A DNA stretch of 32,443 bases from positions 1 to 32,443 of the forward strand of contig CALGDB010000008.1 of the NCBI GenBank assembly GCA_937884175.1, read 5' to 3'. The notes under the pieces were generated by a model, which saw only the letters and a list, made by a program, of their open reading frames with translations, ran no database searches and had not been told where the DNA came from. This stretch comes from an uncultured Flavobacteriales bacterium. Its GTDB lineage: Bacteria; Bacteroidota; Bacteroidia; Flavobacteriales_D; Sanyastnellaceae. The translations under genes were made by a program, and so were the position numbers. Below, one piece after another: positions 25,467 to 32,443 of this stretch (position 1 is the first letter of the stretch; each line of letters opens with the position of its first letter).

Positions 25467-26827
25467 CGGTTGAAGGCGAGGCGTTCGCCGGCGTGGTTGC
25501 CGTGTTCGGTGAGGATGCACTCGCCATTGTACACTTGGATGCCGTTGACCCAGGTGCCGCGGATGCGGGATTTGAAGGTGTTGCCTTCAAATGGCGACCA
25601 GCCACATTTGTACAGGATGTTGGACTTGGTCACTTTCCAAGGATCGTTAGGGTCAACGAGTACCAAGTCGGCTTTTTGCCCGGTGCGGATGTAGCCGCGG
25701 TCGCTGATGTCAAACAAGTCAGCTACCCTGTGCGCCATCAAATTGACGACTTCCTCCACAGGCAAAACTCCTTGGTGAACCATCTCAAGCATCGCCGGCA
25801 AGGCGTGCTGAACGAGTGGACCGCCGGAAGGCGATTGGAAGTACGAGCCGGATTTTTCTTCTGCGGTGTGAGGGGCGTGGTCTGTGGCGACGACGTCGAT
25901 GCGCCCATTCAGGATGCCGGCGCGGATGGCTTCGCGATCCTCCGCTGTTTTGACGGCAGGGTTCCACTTGATGTGGGTGCCTTTCAAGGCGTAATCGGCA
26001 TCGGTGAACCAAAGGTGGTGGATGCAGGCTTCAGCGGTGATGCGCTTCTCAGTGGATGGGATGTCGTTGCGAAACAGCCCGACTTCTTTGGCCGTTGAGA
26101 TGTGCAAAATGTGCAGGCGCGTGTTGGACTTTTCGGCCAAGTCCACCGCCATGGAGGACGAGCGGTAACATGCTTCGGCGCTTCGGATGAGCGGGTGCTG
26201 GTCGATGGGAACGAACTCACCGTAGCGCTCGCGCGCGACCGCGGAGTTGAGTCGAATGGTGGCCTCGTCTTCGCAGTGGGTGGCGACGAGGGTGGGACTT
26301 TCCTTAAATACAGCTTCCAGCACAGCGCGGTTGTCGACCAGCATGTTTCCGGTGGACGACCCCATGAAGACCTTGACGCCGCAGACCCGACGTGGATCGG
26401 TTTTGAGTACTTCCTCGAGATTGTCGTTGGAAGCCCCCATGAAGAAGGAGTAGTTCACTGCGCTGACCTCAGCGGCACGTTCGTACTTGTCTTCGAGGAG
26501 TTGCTGTGTCAATGCCTGAGGGACCGTGTTTGGCATCTCCATGAATGAGGTGATGCCGCCGGCCGCAGCCGCAGCGGATTCAGTAGCGATTTCCCCTTTG
26601 TGGGTCAACCCGGGCTCCCGGAAGTGGACTTGATCGTCGATGGCGCCTGGCATCAGCCAAAGCCCTTGGGCATCAATTTGGATGGCCTCGGATGCTTCGG
26701 GGTGCTGGTCGCAGGCCGCGCCCACGGCACCGATAGTACCGTCGCGTGCAATGAGCACGTCGCCGACTTCGACTTTTCCTTCATTGACAATGGATGCGCG
26801 AATGAAACGGGTCGGCGTGGCGGTCAT
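25463..26827 (-). CDS. pyrC: Dihydroorotase
   Basis: 454 residues. Amidohydrolase of de novo pyrimidine synthesis, closing N-carbamoyl-aspartate to dihydroorotate. Motifs: PGAIDDQVHFREPGLTHKGE near residue 60-79, EMPNTVPQ, GVKVFMGSSTGNM with the carboxylated Lys (about K152), THCED, LHILHIST and ATDHAPH with the catalytic Asp. The first metal-site motif is QxH (Q66, H68) where most dihydroorotases have HxH; I recall the same change in other Bacteroidota enzymes, so it is probably a lineage trait. It could be misread as allantoinase, but the motifs favour PyrC. Four bases after the Dpm1-like gene. Confidence 0.92.
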   Translation of the reverse strand: MTATPTRFIRASIVNEGKVEVGDVLIARDGTIGAVGAACDQHPEASEAIQIDAQGLWLMPGAIDDQVHFREPGLTHKGEIATESAAAAAGGITSFMEMPNTVPQALTQQLLEDKYERAAEVSAVNYSFFMGASNDNLEEVLKTDPRRVCGVKVFMGSSTGNMLVDNRAVLEAVFKESPTLVATHCEDEATIRLNSAVARERYGEFVPIDQHPLIRSAEACYRSSSMAVDLAEKSNTRLHILHISTAKEVGLFRNDIPSTEKRITAEACIHHLWFTDADYALKGTHIKWNPAVKTAEDREAIRAGILNGRIDVVATDHAPHTAEEKSGSYFQSPSGGPLVQHALPAMLEMVHQGVLPVEEVVNLMAHRVADLFDISDRGYIRTGQKADLVLVDPNDPWKVTKSNILYKCGWSPFEGNTFKSRIRGTWVNGIQVYNGECILTEHGNHAGERLAFNR

Positions 26828-26831
26828 GGAT

Positions 26832-27560
26832 TTAGTTTTTGTTGGCCGGGCGGATGGGGCGGAACCGCATTTGGAGCACGCCTAGGAAGGCTTCCCGGAA
26901 GATGTTCATGCTCATTTTGCTCGTACCCAATTCCCGATCGACAAAGGTAATGGGCACCTCGTCGATGCGAAAGCCCAACTTCCATGCGTTGTATTTCATT
27001 TCGATTTGAAAGGCATAACCGATGAAACGGATATGGTCCAAATCAATGGTGCGGAGCACCTCTGCTCGGTAGCACTTGAAGCCAGCCGTAGAGTCGCGGA
27101 CTCCCAGCCACAGAACCGCATTGACGTATACGGAAGCGAAGTAGCTCATGAGGATGCGGCCTACAGGCCAGTTGCTCACTTTTCCGCCGCGGGTGTAGCG
27201 CGAGCCGACGGCAACATCCGCCCCGTCGACGCAGGCTTGGCGCAAGCGCGGCAAGTCCTGGGGGTTGTGCGAGAAGTCGCAATCCATTTCGTAGATCAAT
27301 TCGTAGCCTTGTTCTAACGCCCATTTAAACCCGGCGATATAGGCGGTACCCAGCCCCAATTTACCCGAGCGTTCGAGCAAGTGAATGCGGTCCGCGTGCT
27401 CCGCTTGCTTGGCTTTGACGGCTGCGGCGGTGCCGTCGGGGGATCCGTCGTCTACAATGAGGGCGTGAAAGGGGGGTGTCAAACCGAGAACCGTATCGAG
27501 CATGCGCTCGATGTTTTCGATCTCATTGTACGTCGGGATTATGATAATGCTTTCAGCCAT
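26832..27560 (-). CDS. Polyprenol monophosphomannose synthase (Dpm1-like GT2)
   Basis: 242 residues. GT-A transferase that in this subfamily moves mannose (or glucose) from a nucleotide sugar to polyprenyl phosphate at the membrane, supplying lipid-linked donors for glycan or protein glycosylation. Motifs: IIIIPTYNEIENIERML, ALIVDDGSPDGT, GTAYIAGFKWAL, EMDCDFSHNPQDLP (DxD-type metal site), GSRYTRGG and FVDRELGTSKMS. No transmembrane domain at the C-terminus, as in the short soluble Dpm1 form. Two bases after the pseudouridine synthase gene and four before pyrC, so clearly within the operon. Confidence 0.93.
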   Translation of the reverse strand: MAESIIIIPTYNEIENIERMLDTVLGLTPPFHALIVDDGSPDGTAAAVKAKQAEHADRIHLLERSGKLGLGTAYIAGFKWALEQGYELIYEMDCDFSHNPQDLPRLRQACVDGADVAVGSRYTRGGKVSNWPVGRILMSYFASVYVNAVLWLGVRDSTAGFKCYRAEVLRTIDLDHIRFIGYAFQIEMKYNAWKLGFRIDEVPITFVDRELGTSKMSMNIFREAFLGVLQMRFRPIRPANKN

Positions 27561-27562
27561 GG

Positions 27563-28429
27563 TTAACAGCTCATTCGGAGCAGGTTGATTTCGGCATCCG
27601 ACAAATGCCGGAAGCTGCCGCGTGGAACGTCTTTTTTGGTCAACGGCCCGAGCGTAACCCGGTCCACTTTGACCACATGGTAGCCGAGTTGTTCCAACAT
27701 GCGTCGGGCAATTCGGCTGCGGCTGGACACGAGTTTCAACCCGATTTGGTTGCGTTCCTCGTTGGCAAATTCTGCTTCCTTAGCGCGCACAAATCCCTTA
27801 TCAACCACGAACCCCTTTTTCAATTCTTCCAGGTGGCTCGATTGGACGCGTTCGCCCAATGCGATGTGGTACAGCCGTGACGCGCCGGATTGCGGGTTGT
27901 TCATGCGCACCATCAACTCTTCGTCGTTGGTGAAAAGCATGAGCCCGGTGCTCTCGCGGTCTAGCTTGTCGATGGAGCGGATGGTCTCTTTGCATGCCTT
28001 CTGCACCAGCTCCGCTACTCCTCGGCGTGCGCGTGCATCACCAATGGACGTTCCAAAGCCCTTGGGTTTGTTCAGAAGGACGTAGCGTTTGGTTTCGGGG
28101 CGGATGGACGTGCCGCCGACTTGGACGGTGTCACCGGCGTTGACTTTGTAGCCCATTTGGACCACGATCTCCCCGTTTACCGTGACGACGCCGGATTCGA
28201 TCAGGGCATCGGCTTCCCGCCGCGAACAGACTCCGGCATTCGCGATGTACCGGTTCAATCGCATCGGGCCACCTGAAGGCCCGAGGGGTTTACGGGCACG
28301 CGGTTTGCTGCTGCGGCCTCCCGGACCGGATTTGGCGCCGGGACGAAAATCACTACGTCCAGAGCGGGATGCGTTGGAGCGGCTGTTTGAACGGCCACTG
28401 GAACGCCCGGAGGATGCAGGCTTCTTCAT
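27563..28429 (-). CDS. rRNA pseudouridine synthase, RluB/RsuA family
   Basis: 288 residues from ATG 28429; the long upstream extension overlaps yraN out of frame and is not real. A Ser/Arg/Gly-rich basic N-terminal tail (residues 1 to about 55) is followed by an S4 RNA-binding domain (MRLNRYIANAGVCSRREADALIESGVVTVNG) and the catalytic domain with YVLLNKPKG and SIDKLDRESTGLMLFTNDEE, which carries the catalytic Asp (LDRESTGL). Converts uridine to pseudouridine in rRNA, probably 23S as for RluB. The basic low-complexity tail is common in this phylum and may help RNA binding. Confidence 0.93.
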   Translation of the reverse strand: MKKPASSGRSSGRSNSRSNASRSGRSDFRPGAKSGPGGRSSKPRARKPLGPSGGPMRLNRYIANAGVCSRREADALIESGVVTVNGEIVVQMGYKVNAGDTVQVGGTSIRPETKRYVLLNKPKGFGTSIGDARARRGVAELVQKACKETIRSIDKLDRESTGLMLFTNDEELMVRMNNPQSGASRLYHIALGERVQSSHLEELKKGFVVDKGFVRAKEAEFANEERNQIGLKLVSSRSRIARRMLEQLGYHVVKVDRVTLGPLTKKDVPRGSFRHLSDAEINLLRMSC

Positions 28430-28443
28430 GGCACAAAGATACC

Positions 28444-28805
28444 TCAAGTGGGCAGGCAAATGAACGCGTCGGGAATGTGGTTGATGCGGCGCATGTGGCG
28501 CTTGTACTCGATGGAGATGTCGAAACGGATTTGCGGTGCGTTGATGTCGTGAATGCGTAGGAAATGACGTGCGGCCTGAATGATGGGTTCCTGCTTCTGG
28601 CTGTTGACCGCCTCGACCCCCGATGCTCCAAAGCCCCACCTGCGCACCCTGACTTCCACAAAGGCCCAAACCTTTCCCGTTCGGGCGATGAGGTCGATCT
28701 CGTATCGATTCCACGGCCAATTGCGGAGGAGGACTTGGGTGCTGTTTTTTCGATGTGAATGACGGCACGCGTTTCTTCCCAACGGCCACGTTCGGTAGTA
28801 TTCAT
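28444..28805 (-). CDS. YraN family (UPF0102) nuclease-fold protein, reading frame interrupted
   Basis: Restriction-endonuclease-like fold family. No single frame covers the protein. From the ATG at 28805 one frame gives MNTTERGRWEETRAVIHIEK, matching the family start (G..GEE.A..yl.k), then becomes meaningless. A second frame, reached by stepping back one base in the run of six A (28745-28750), continues with TQVLLRNWPWNRYEIDLIAR, VWAFVEVRVRR and IRFDISIEY ... INHIPDAF, the normal YraN core and end. Joined, they give a product of about 120 residues, the family length. The second frame alone has only a TTG start (28812) and an N-terminus unlike the family. Either a real one-base deletion, a sequencing error in a homopolymer, or slippage. 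14 bases before the pseudouridine synthase gene. Confidence 0.75.
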
Positions 28806-28879
28806 ACCCCAATATTGGGCGAGGCTTGCTTCGTTTTGCTCTACGTTTTCTGAACCCCTTCCAGCAGTTGATTTTCGCG

Positions 28880-29749
28880 TTAATTCAACACCAGCTGAGC
28901 TGAACCAATCGCTTCGCCTCCTTCGAGGAGCGCGACGACATAGACTCCTGCGGGCAAGGCGCTGGGAGGAATGTAAAAAATACAGGCCTCCACGCGTTCG
29001 TTGTTGTAGTCCACTTCTCGGGTAGCGCTAACGGGTGTGCCCGAAGCATTGACATCATCTGTTTGTTCACCCGCGAGGATTTCACCAGCTTCGTTCACTA
29101 CTTGCAAATGCAGGGTCTTGGTGCCCGCTTCCGCGATTCGGTTCGCCAACAGGGTGAAGCAGACTTTGACCATGCTGGTTCGAGAAGCGCGTGACGTTTC
29201 CCGCTGCCGACCATTGGAAAGGACTCGAATGCCCGTTGCAGAGGCTTCAGCCGCCTGCAGCGTTTGGCCAGCGACAATCATCTCTTCCATGTTCTGCTGC
29301 CGCTCGACCAGGTTGGCGTTGCGTTCTTGAATGGCCTCCACCCGCGCACGCATTTGGTCGTTTTGATCAATGAGCGCGAGGTTTAGTTGGTTCAATGAAT
29401 CGATGGTCGCCACGTAGCCCTTCATGATGGAACGCAGCGTTTCGGCTTCTTTTTTGATTTTGCCGAGCTCCCAGTTTCCATTTTTGACGCGTGTCACGAG
29501 CCGGTCAATCTGACCGCGTTGATCGGCGATTTCCGCCAGCATGAGGGCGTTTTCGGTGGAGAGGGTGTCGTAACTGAAACGCAATTTTTCGAGGTCAAAA
29601 AGGACTTGGTCACGCTCCAAGGTGAGGGTTGCGTTGTCCCCTTCGATGGTTTCGATGGTTTCGCTTTTCTGGTACAGTTGAAGCCCGAGAAACAGGCATA
29701 TAAACGCCAGAACAGCGGATATAGCAATCAGGATGCGTTGTGAATCCAT
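28880..29749 (-). CDS. Membrane-anchored coiled-coil protein, unknown function
   Basis: 289 residues. One N-terminal membrane helix (ILIAISAVLAFICLFLGLQL, residues 6-25), then a long coiled coil to about residue 155, rich in Glu, Leu, Gln and Asn (ETIEGDNATLTLERDQVLFDLEKL, IADQRGQIDRLVTRVK). The C-terminal part (about 175-289) is a beta-rich domain (MVKVCFTLLANRIAEAGTKTLHLQVVNEAGEILAG ... PAGVYVVALLEGG). The topology suggests an inner-membrane anchor with a periplasmic rod and head. Similar Bacteroidota proteins are sometimes labelled chromosome-partitioning protein without good reason. I do not recognise a function. 18 bases after the TonB-C gene. Confidence 0.8.
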   Translation of the reverse strand: MDSQRILIAISAVLAFICLFLGLQLYQKSETIETIEGDNATLTLERDQVLFDLEKLRFSYDTLSTENALMLAEIADQRGQIDRLVTRVKNGNWELGKIKKEAETLRSIMKGYVATIDSLNQLNLALIDQNDQMRARVEAIQERNANLVERQQNMEEMIVAGQTLQAAEASATGIRVLSNGRQRETSRASRTSMVKVCFTLLANRIAEAGTKTLHLQVVNEAGEILAGEQTDDVNASGTPVSATREVDYNNERVEACIFYIPPSALPAGVYVVALLEGGEAIGSAQLVLN

Positions 29750-29767
29750 GAATCGGGACGTGGGGAA

Positions 29768-30214
29768 TTAGTCGTCGGAAAGGGCGAAGCGAATGGGTAA
29801 AACCAGCTCGACATTCACGGGTTTCCCCTTGTGCAAGCCAGGGGTGAATCCGGGCAACGAGCGGACCACCTGTTGCGCCGCCTTGGAGAGTTCGTCGGGA
29901 CCCTTGAGGACCAAGGTTTTGTTTACTTGACCTGTCTTGTTGATGATGAATTTGACAACGACCGTGCCCTCAATGCCCGCGTTTTGGGCTGCTGGGGGGT
30001 ATTCCAATTTGCCGATAATGTGCTCCATGATGCCTTGGTTGGAGCAGGTTTCACGCTCGGTGCGGTCTTCGATGAGGGCGCAAGAATTCAGCACAGGCAT
30101 GACTTCTGGCGCATTCATCGGCGCGTCTTGCGCTTGCCCGCTGACGGACAGGGAGGCACAGCAGATTAAGACAAGTGCAAAACGCTTGGGGGCGAGGGTT
30201 TCAGAGGTTCGCAT
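29768..30214 (-). CDS. Secreted protein with TonB C-terminal domain
   Basis: 148 residues from ATG 30214, which places the signal peptide (RFALVLICCASLSVSGQAQ) near the N-terminus; an ATG six codons upstream (30232) is possible. After a Cys-containing segment (NSCALIEDRTERETCSNQGIMEHI) comes a TonB C-terminal domain: KLEYPPAAQNAGIEGTVVVKFIINKTGQV ... AAQQVVRSLPGFTPGLHKGKPVNVELVLPIRF. There is no proline-rich spacer and no retained membrane anchor, so it is not a normal TonB energy transducer but a free periplasmic TonB-C domain, a common type in Bacteroidota with unclear role. First gene of the operon running to DUF4296. Confidence 0.88.
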   Translation of the reverse strand: MRTSETLAPKRFALVLICCASLSVSGQAQDAPMNAPEVMPVLNSCALIEDRTERETCSNQGIMEHIIGKLEYPPAAQNAGIEGTVVVKFIINKTGQVNKTLVLKGPDELSKAAQQVVRSLPGFTPGLHKGKPVNVELVLPIRFALSDD

Positions 30215-30386
30215 GCTATAAAGAAACAACATTCCCTATAGAAACGCGAGCATCACCGGGTTTAGTTCATGCAAAAGGCACAAGGCACAAATTGTTGATA
30301 ACCATCGTTCATAGATTTTTGAAATGCGGCCATTCGCTTGCCTGCTCCCCTACTAATTTGGGCTTATAAATCAACACCTATACCGC

Positions 30387-31949
30387 ATGAAGCGAATCTT
30401 TACGTTACTGCTTTTGTCGTTGGCCTTTGGCTTGAATGCACAAGAGCGTTATTTGGATGAAATTTTTGATGAGGTGCAAGTCACGGAAGACGTGCAGTAC
30501 GCCGCAAATATCACGGTGATTCCGGCATTGCAAGGGCTGCCTCCAATGCAAATGTCACAGTTCATGGACGTATACGAGCCCGTGGGCGACACCCTCACCA
30601 GCCGTCCGCTTATTCTCTTGTTTCACACGGGCAATTTCTTGCCACAGTATGCCAACGGCTCAGCGCTTGGCACCCGCAAGGATAGCTCCATAGTTGAATT
30701 AGCCCACCGCTTCGCACGGATGGGGTACGTCACGGCATCCGTGGATTACCGCCTCGGTTGGAACCCACTTGCGGGCACGCAGGTGGAGCGTACGTTTCAA
30801 TTGATTAATGCGGCGTACCGTGGGGTTCAGGATGCACGTACCGCCGTTCGTTACTTCCGCATGAACGCGGCTGAGATGGACAACGAATATGGCATTGATC
30901 CGGATAAAATCGCCATGTTCGGCGACGGCACGGGCGGTTATGTCACACTGGCATCGGCGACGCTGCAGGACTACAATGACATTATTTTGAACAATGCCGG
31001 AGAAGCCATCGAGAGCTTTTGGTATGATCCAGGCGACGGATCGACCATCCCAATGGTGATTGAAGCCGTCAACGGTGACCCAGAGGGCAAGCAGGATGGT
31101 TTTGCTCCTGACGGCACGCAGCTCTGTATCGGTCACTATCCCGACTACAGCTCAGAGTTCAACTTCCAGATGAATACGGGCGGCGCTATGGGCTCAGCCG
31201 AATGGTTGGACGCCGGGGACGTTCCGATGGTCAGTTTCCATTGCCCCCATGATGCATACGCGCCGTACACTACGGGCATCGTGGTTGTACCCACTACCAA
31301 CGAGCCGGTCATTGAGGCTACGGGAGCGTACGACTTTCACGCCATCATCAATGCCCAAGAGGCGCCCAACAACAACGACGTGTTCCAGAGCTTGGAATTG
31401 GACGACGACGTTTCACTCGCGGCCAACGCATTGAACGACGGTATGGACGGGTTGTATCCAGTATTGAACAATTACGTAGACGGCGAGCCTACTGAGCCGT
31501 TTGATAGCTCGCCTTGGCAGTGGTGGGACGTGGCTGTTGTACAGGCTGTTGACACCGCGCAAGGCACAAATATCGCCGCTACCCAGTTGTCTTTGAATCC
31601 CACCATGGGCGCAGAAGAAGCTTTGCCATGGATTGACATCATTCAGGGGTACACGGCTCCGCGCATGGCTGTGGCCATGGGCTTGGTTGAAATAAGCAGC
31701 GGCGTCGAGGATGTCGTCAAAGGGGAGACCTTCACCGTCTATCCAAACCCGACCAGCGGGTTTACGACCATTGCGTTCAATGAGCCGGCACCGTTCTGCT
31801 CGTTGTACACAATGGATGGCCGGATCGTACGTCAGTGGCCATTGATTGGAGTTGAGGGCAGCTTCTCTGTTGACTTGAGCAACTTGACTGCTGGCACCTA
31901 CGTGGTCCAGATTGGCCGCGAATCCCAATTGGTGTCCATCGTCCGTTGA
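30387..31949 (+). CDS. Secreted alpha/beta hydrolase-like protein with T9SS sorting domain
   Basis: 520 residues. Signal peptide MKRIFTLLLLSLAFGLNAQ. The central part resembles carboxylesterase/lipase-type alpha/beta hydrolases: PLILLFHTGNF (oxyanion region), MGYVTASVDYRLGW, YRGVQDARTAVRYFR and the elbow region IAMFGDGTGGYVTLASA. In the elbow the usual GxSxG Ser is Thr (about T182), so activity is uncertain. The C-terminal about 75 residues (FTVYPNPTSGFTTIAF ... NLTAGTYVVQIGRESQLVSIVR) are a type A T9SS sorting domain, so the protein is probably exported to the surface or medium. Stands alone, divergent from the TonB-C operon (172 bases), and followed by a terminator. Confidence 0.88.
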   Translation: MKRIFTLLLLSLAFGLNAQERYLDEIFDEVQVTEDVQYAANITVIPALQGLPPMQMSQFMDVYEPVGDTLTSRPLILLFHTGNFLPQYANGSALGTRKDSSIVELAHRFARMGYVTASVDYRLGWNPLAGTQVERTFQLINAAYRGVQDARTAVRYFRMNAAEMDNEYGIDPDKIAMFGDGTGGYVTLASATLQDYNDIILNNAGEAIESFWYDPGDGSTIPMVIEAVNGDPEGKQDGFAPDGTQLCIGHYPDYSSEFNFQMNTGGAMGSAEWLDAGDVPMVSFHCPHDAYAPYTTGIVVVPTTNEPVIEATGAYDFHAIINAQEAPNNNDVFQSLELDDDVSLAANALNDGMDGLYPVLNNYVDGEPTEPFDSSPWQWWDVAVVQAVDTAQGTNIAATQLSLNPTMGAEEALPWIDIIQGYTAPRMAVAMGLVEISSGVEDVVKGETFTVYPNPTSGFTTIAFNEPAPFCSLYTMDGRIVRQWPLIGVEGSFSVDLSNLTAGTYVVQIGRESQLVSIVR

Positions 31950-31970
31950 TGGAACGCCTTTCGATGATTC

Positions 31971-32004
31971 AAAACCCCGGGGGCATTTGCATTCGGGGTT
32001 TTTT
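31971..32004 (+). terminator. Rho-independent terminator after the hydrolase gene
   Basis: Stem AAAACCCCG (31971-31979) with CGGGGTTTT (31994-32002), loop of 14 bases, followed by a T run to 32004. It starts 22 bases after the hydrolase stop. The A-run on the left may let it also act on the converging nitric oxide synthase transcript. Confidence 0.8.
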
Positions 32005-32042
32005 CATGCCCTGAATCAGCGGGCGGTTGCCCGTGTGGGCAG

Positions 32043-32443
32043 TCAGAGGTGAAAGGGACAGCCGGTTGCCGGCCTGGGCTCCTGCCAAGGCGGCGATTGA
32101 TAGAAAAAGTTTGTGTGTGTGCACATCGCATTGTCGAATTCCCGGTGAAATTGCGGCGTCTGTGGACTTGAAATAGGCGGGTTGAGCCAAGACCAATCCC
32201 CGTTTACATGTCGTTCTCGGCCGGTTTCGTGAGTGCAAAATGCCTCAAACTGCGTACCGAGATTGTGGTGGTCTCCAACCGTAATGCCGGCTTTGTCAAA
32301 GCTGTGGAGCACGGCGCGGTTCAGCTCGACCAACGCTCGGTCCCGCCACAGCGTCCGTTCGTTCGAGGTGTCGAGGCCTAAGCATTCGGCCACAACAGGA
32401 AGTTGGTTGTACCGTTCGGCATCGGCGAGGTTCCGCGCGCCGA
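32043..32443 (-). CDS. nos: Nitric oxide synthase, oxygenase domain (3' end only; 5' end beyond window)
   Basis: The C-terminal 132 residues are visible; the frame is open through the right edge, so the window holds roughly the last third of a protein of about 360 residues. The match to NOS oxygenases is strong and collinear: GARNLADAERYNQLPVVAEC, LGLDTSNERTLWRDRALVEL, NRAVLHSFDKAGITVGDHH (DHH region near the pterin/dimer interface), NGDWSWLNPPISSPQTPQFH (Trp-containing pterin/haem region) and FDNAMCTHTNFFYQSPPW. The protein stops 15 residues after FFYQSPPW with no linker or flavodoxin domain, so it is the short bacterial type, which makes NO from arginine using electrons from separate reductases. 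The haem-ligand Cys lies outside the window. Confidence 0.92.
   Translation of the reverse strand, partial: GARNLADAERYNQLPVVAECLGLDTSNERTLWRDRALVELNRAVLHSFDKAGITVGDHHNLGTQFEAFCTHETGRERHVNGDWSWLNPPISSPQTPQFHREFDNAMCTHTNFFYQSPPWQEPRPATGCPFHL

Noticed and set aside
28744-28752. Canonical -1 slippery heptamer (A AAA AAC) in yraN
   Set aside because: The letters are present, but the upstream frame reads GAA AAA ACA, so the heptamer is not in the phase needed for tandem slippage; a plain deletion or sequencing error is simpler.
30280-30296. Tandem repeat AAGGCAC-AAGGCAC upstream of the hydrolase gene
   Set aside because: Only two short copies; not enough to claim an operator or repeat family.

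Overview
The window comes from the chromosome of a member of Bacteroidota, most likely Flavobacteriales. Supporting signs are DUF4270, DUF4837 and DUF4296 lipoproteins, two secreted enzymes with type IX secretion (T9SS) C-terminal sorting domains, TAnnTTTG-type promoter elements, and a gene order (GT5-like protein / DUF4270 / glmS divergent from panC; pyrC next to DUF4296 and a Dpm1-like transferase) that I recall from flavobacterial genomes. I cannot name a genus. The DNA is gene-dense and moderately GC-rich. I see no IS element, prophage, CRISPR array, rRNA or tRNA.

Layout. 1-1179: 3' part of an NtrY-like sensor histidine kinase, closed by a bidirectional terminator. 1225-3692 (minus): a small envelope protein, a cyclase-family hydrolase and an outer-membrane-type protein. 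3779-5215: a PLP-dependent group II decarboxylase. 5220-9280 (minus operon): GT5-like protein, DUF4270 lipoprotein, glmS. 9377-13805 (plus operon): panC, tatA, mltD-like transglycosylase, DUF4837 lipoprotein, Asp-box lipoprotein. 13806-16289 (minus): a secreted M1 aminopeptidase with a T9SS domain. 16325-22226 (plus): SlyD-like FKBP, thiL, asnB, a GT4 glycosyltransferase, a nitronate monooxygenase/FabK-like flavoprotein and a DCC-family protein. 22215-24023 (minus): uvrC. 24068-25090: an NAD-dependent epimerase. 25044-30214 (minus operon): TonB-C-domain protein, coiled-coil membrane protein, a frame-interrupted yraN, an RluB-type pseudouridine synthase, a Dpm1-like glycosyltransferase, dihydroorotase and DUF4296. 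30387-31949: a secreted alpha/beta hydrolase with a T9SS domain, followed by a terminator. 32043-32443 (minus): the 3' end of a bacterial nitric oxide synthase oxygenase.

How the genes fit together. Most are housekeeping or cell-envelope genes: amino-sugar supply (glmS), peptidoglycan turnover (mltD), protein export (tatA, T9SS cargo), lipoproteins, glycosyl transfer, cofactor synthesis (panC, thiL), pyrimidine synthesis (pyrC), DNA repair (uvrC) and rRNA modification. Genes within a strand block are packed tightly, with 1-4 base start/stop overlaps that suggest translational coupling.

Most notable are the stand-alone nitric oxide synthase at the right edge, a promoter-like box placed exactly four bases before several ATGs (suggesting leaderless transcripts), an apparent one-base frameshift in yraN at a run of six A, and several enzymes with an altered key residue (dihydroorotase, the GT5-like protein, the T9SS hydrolase). 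I did not find a clear unknown multi-gene system.
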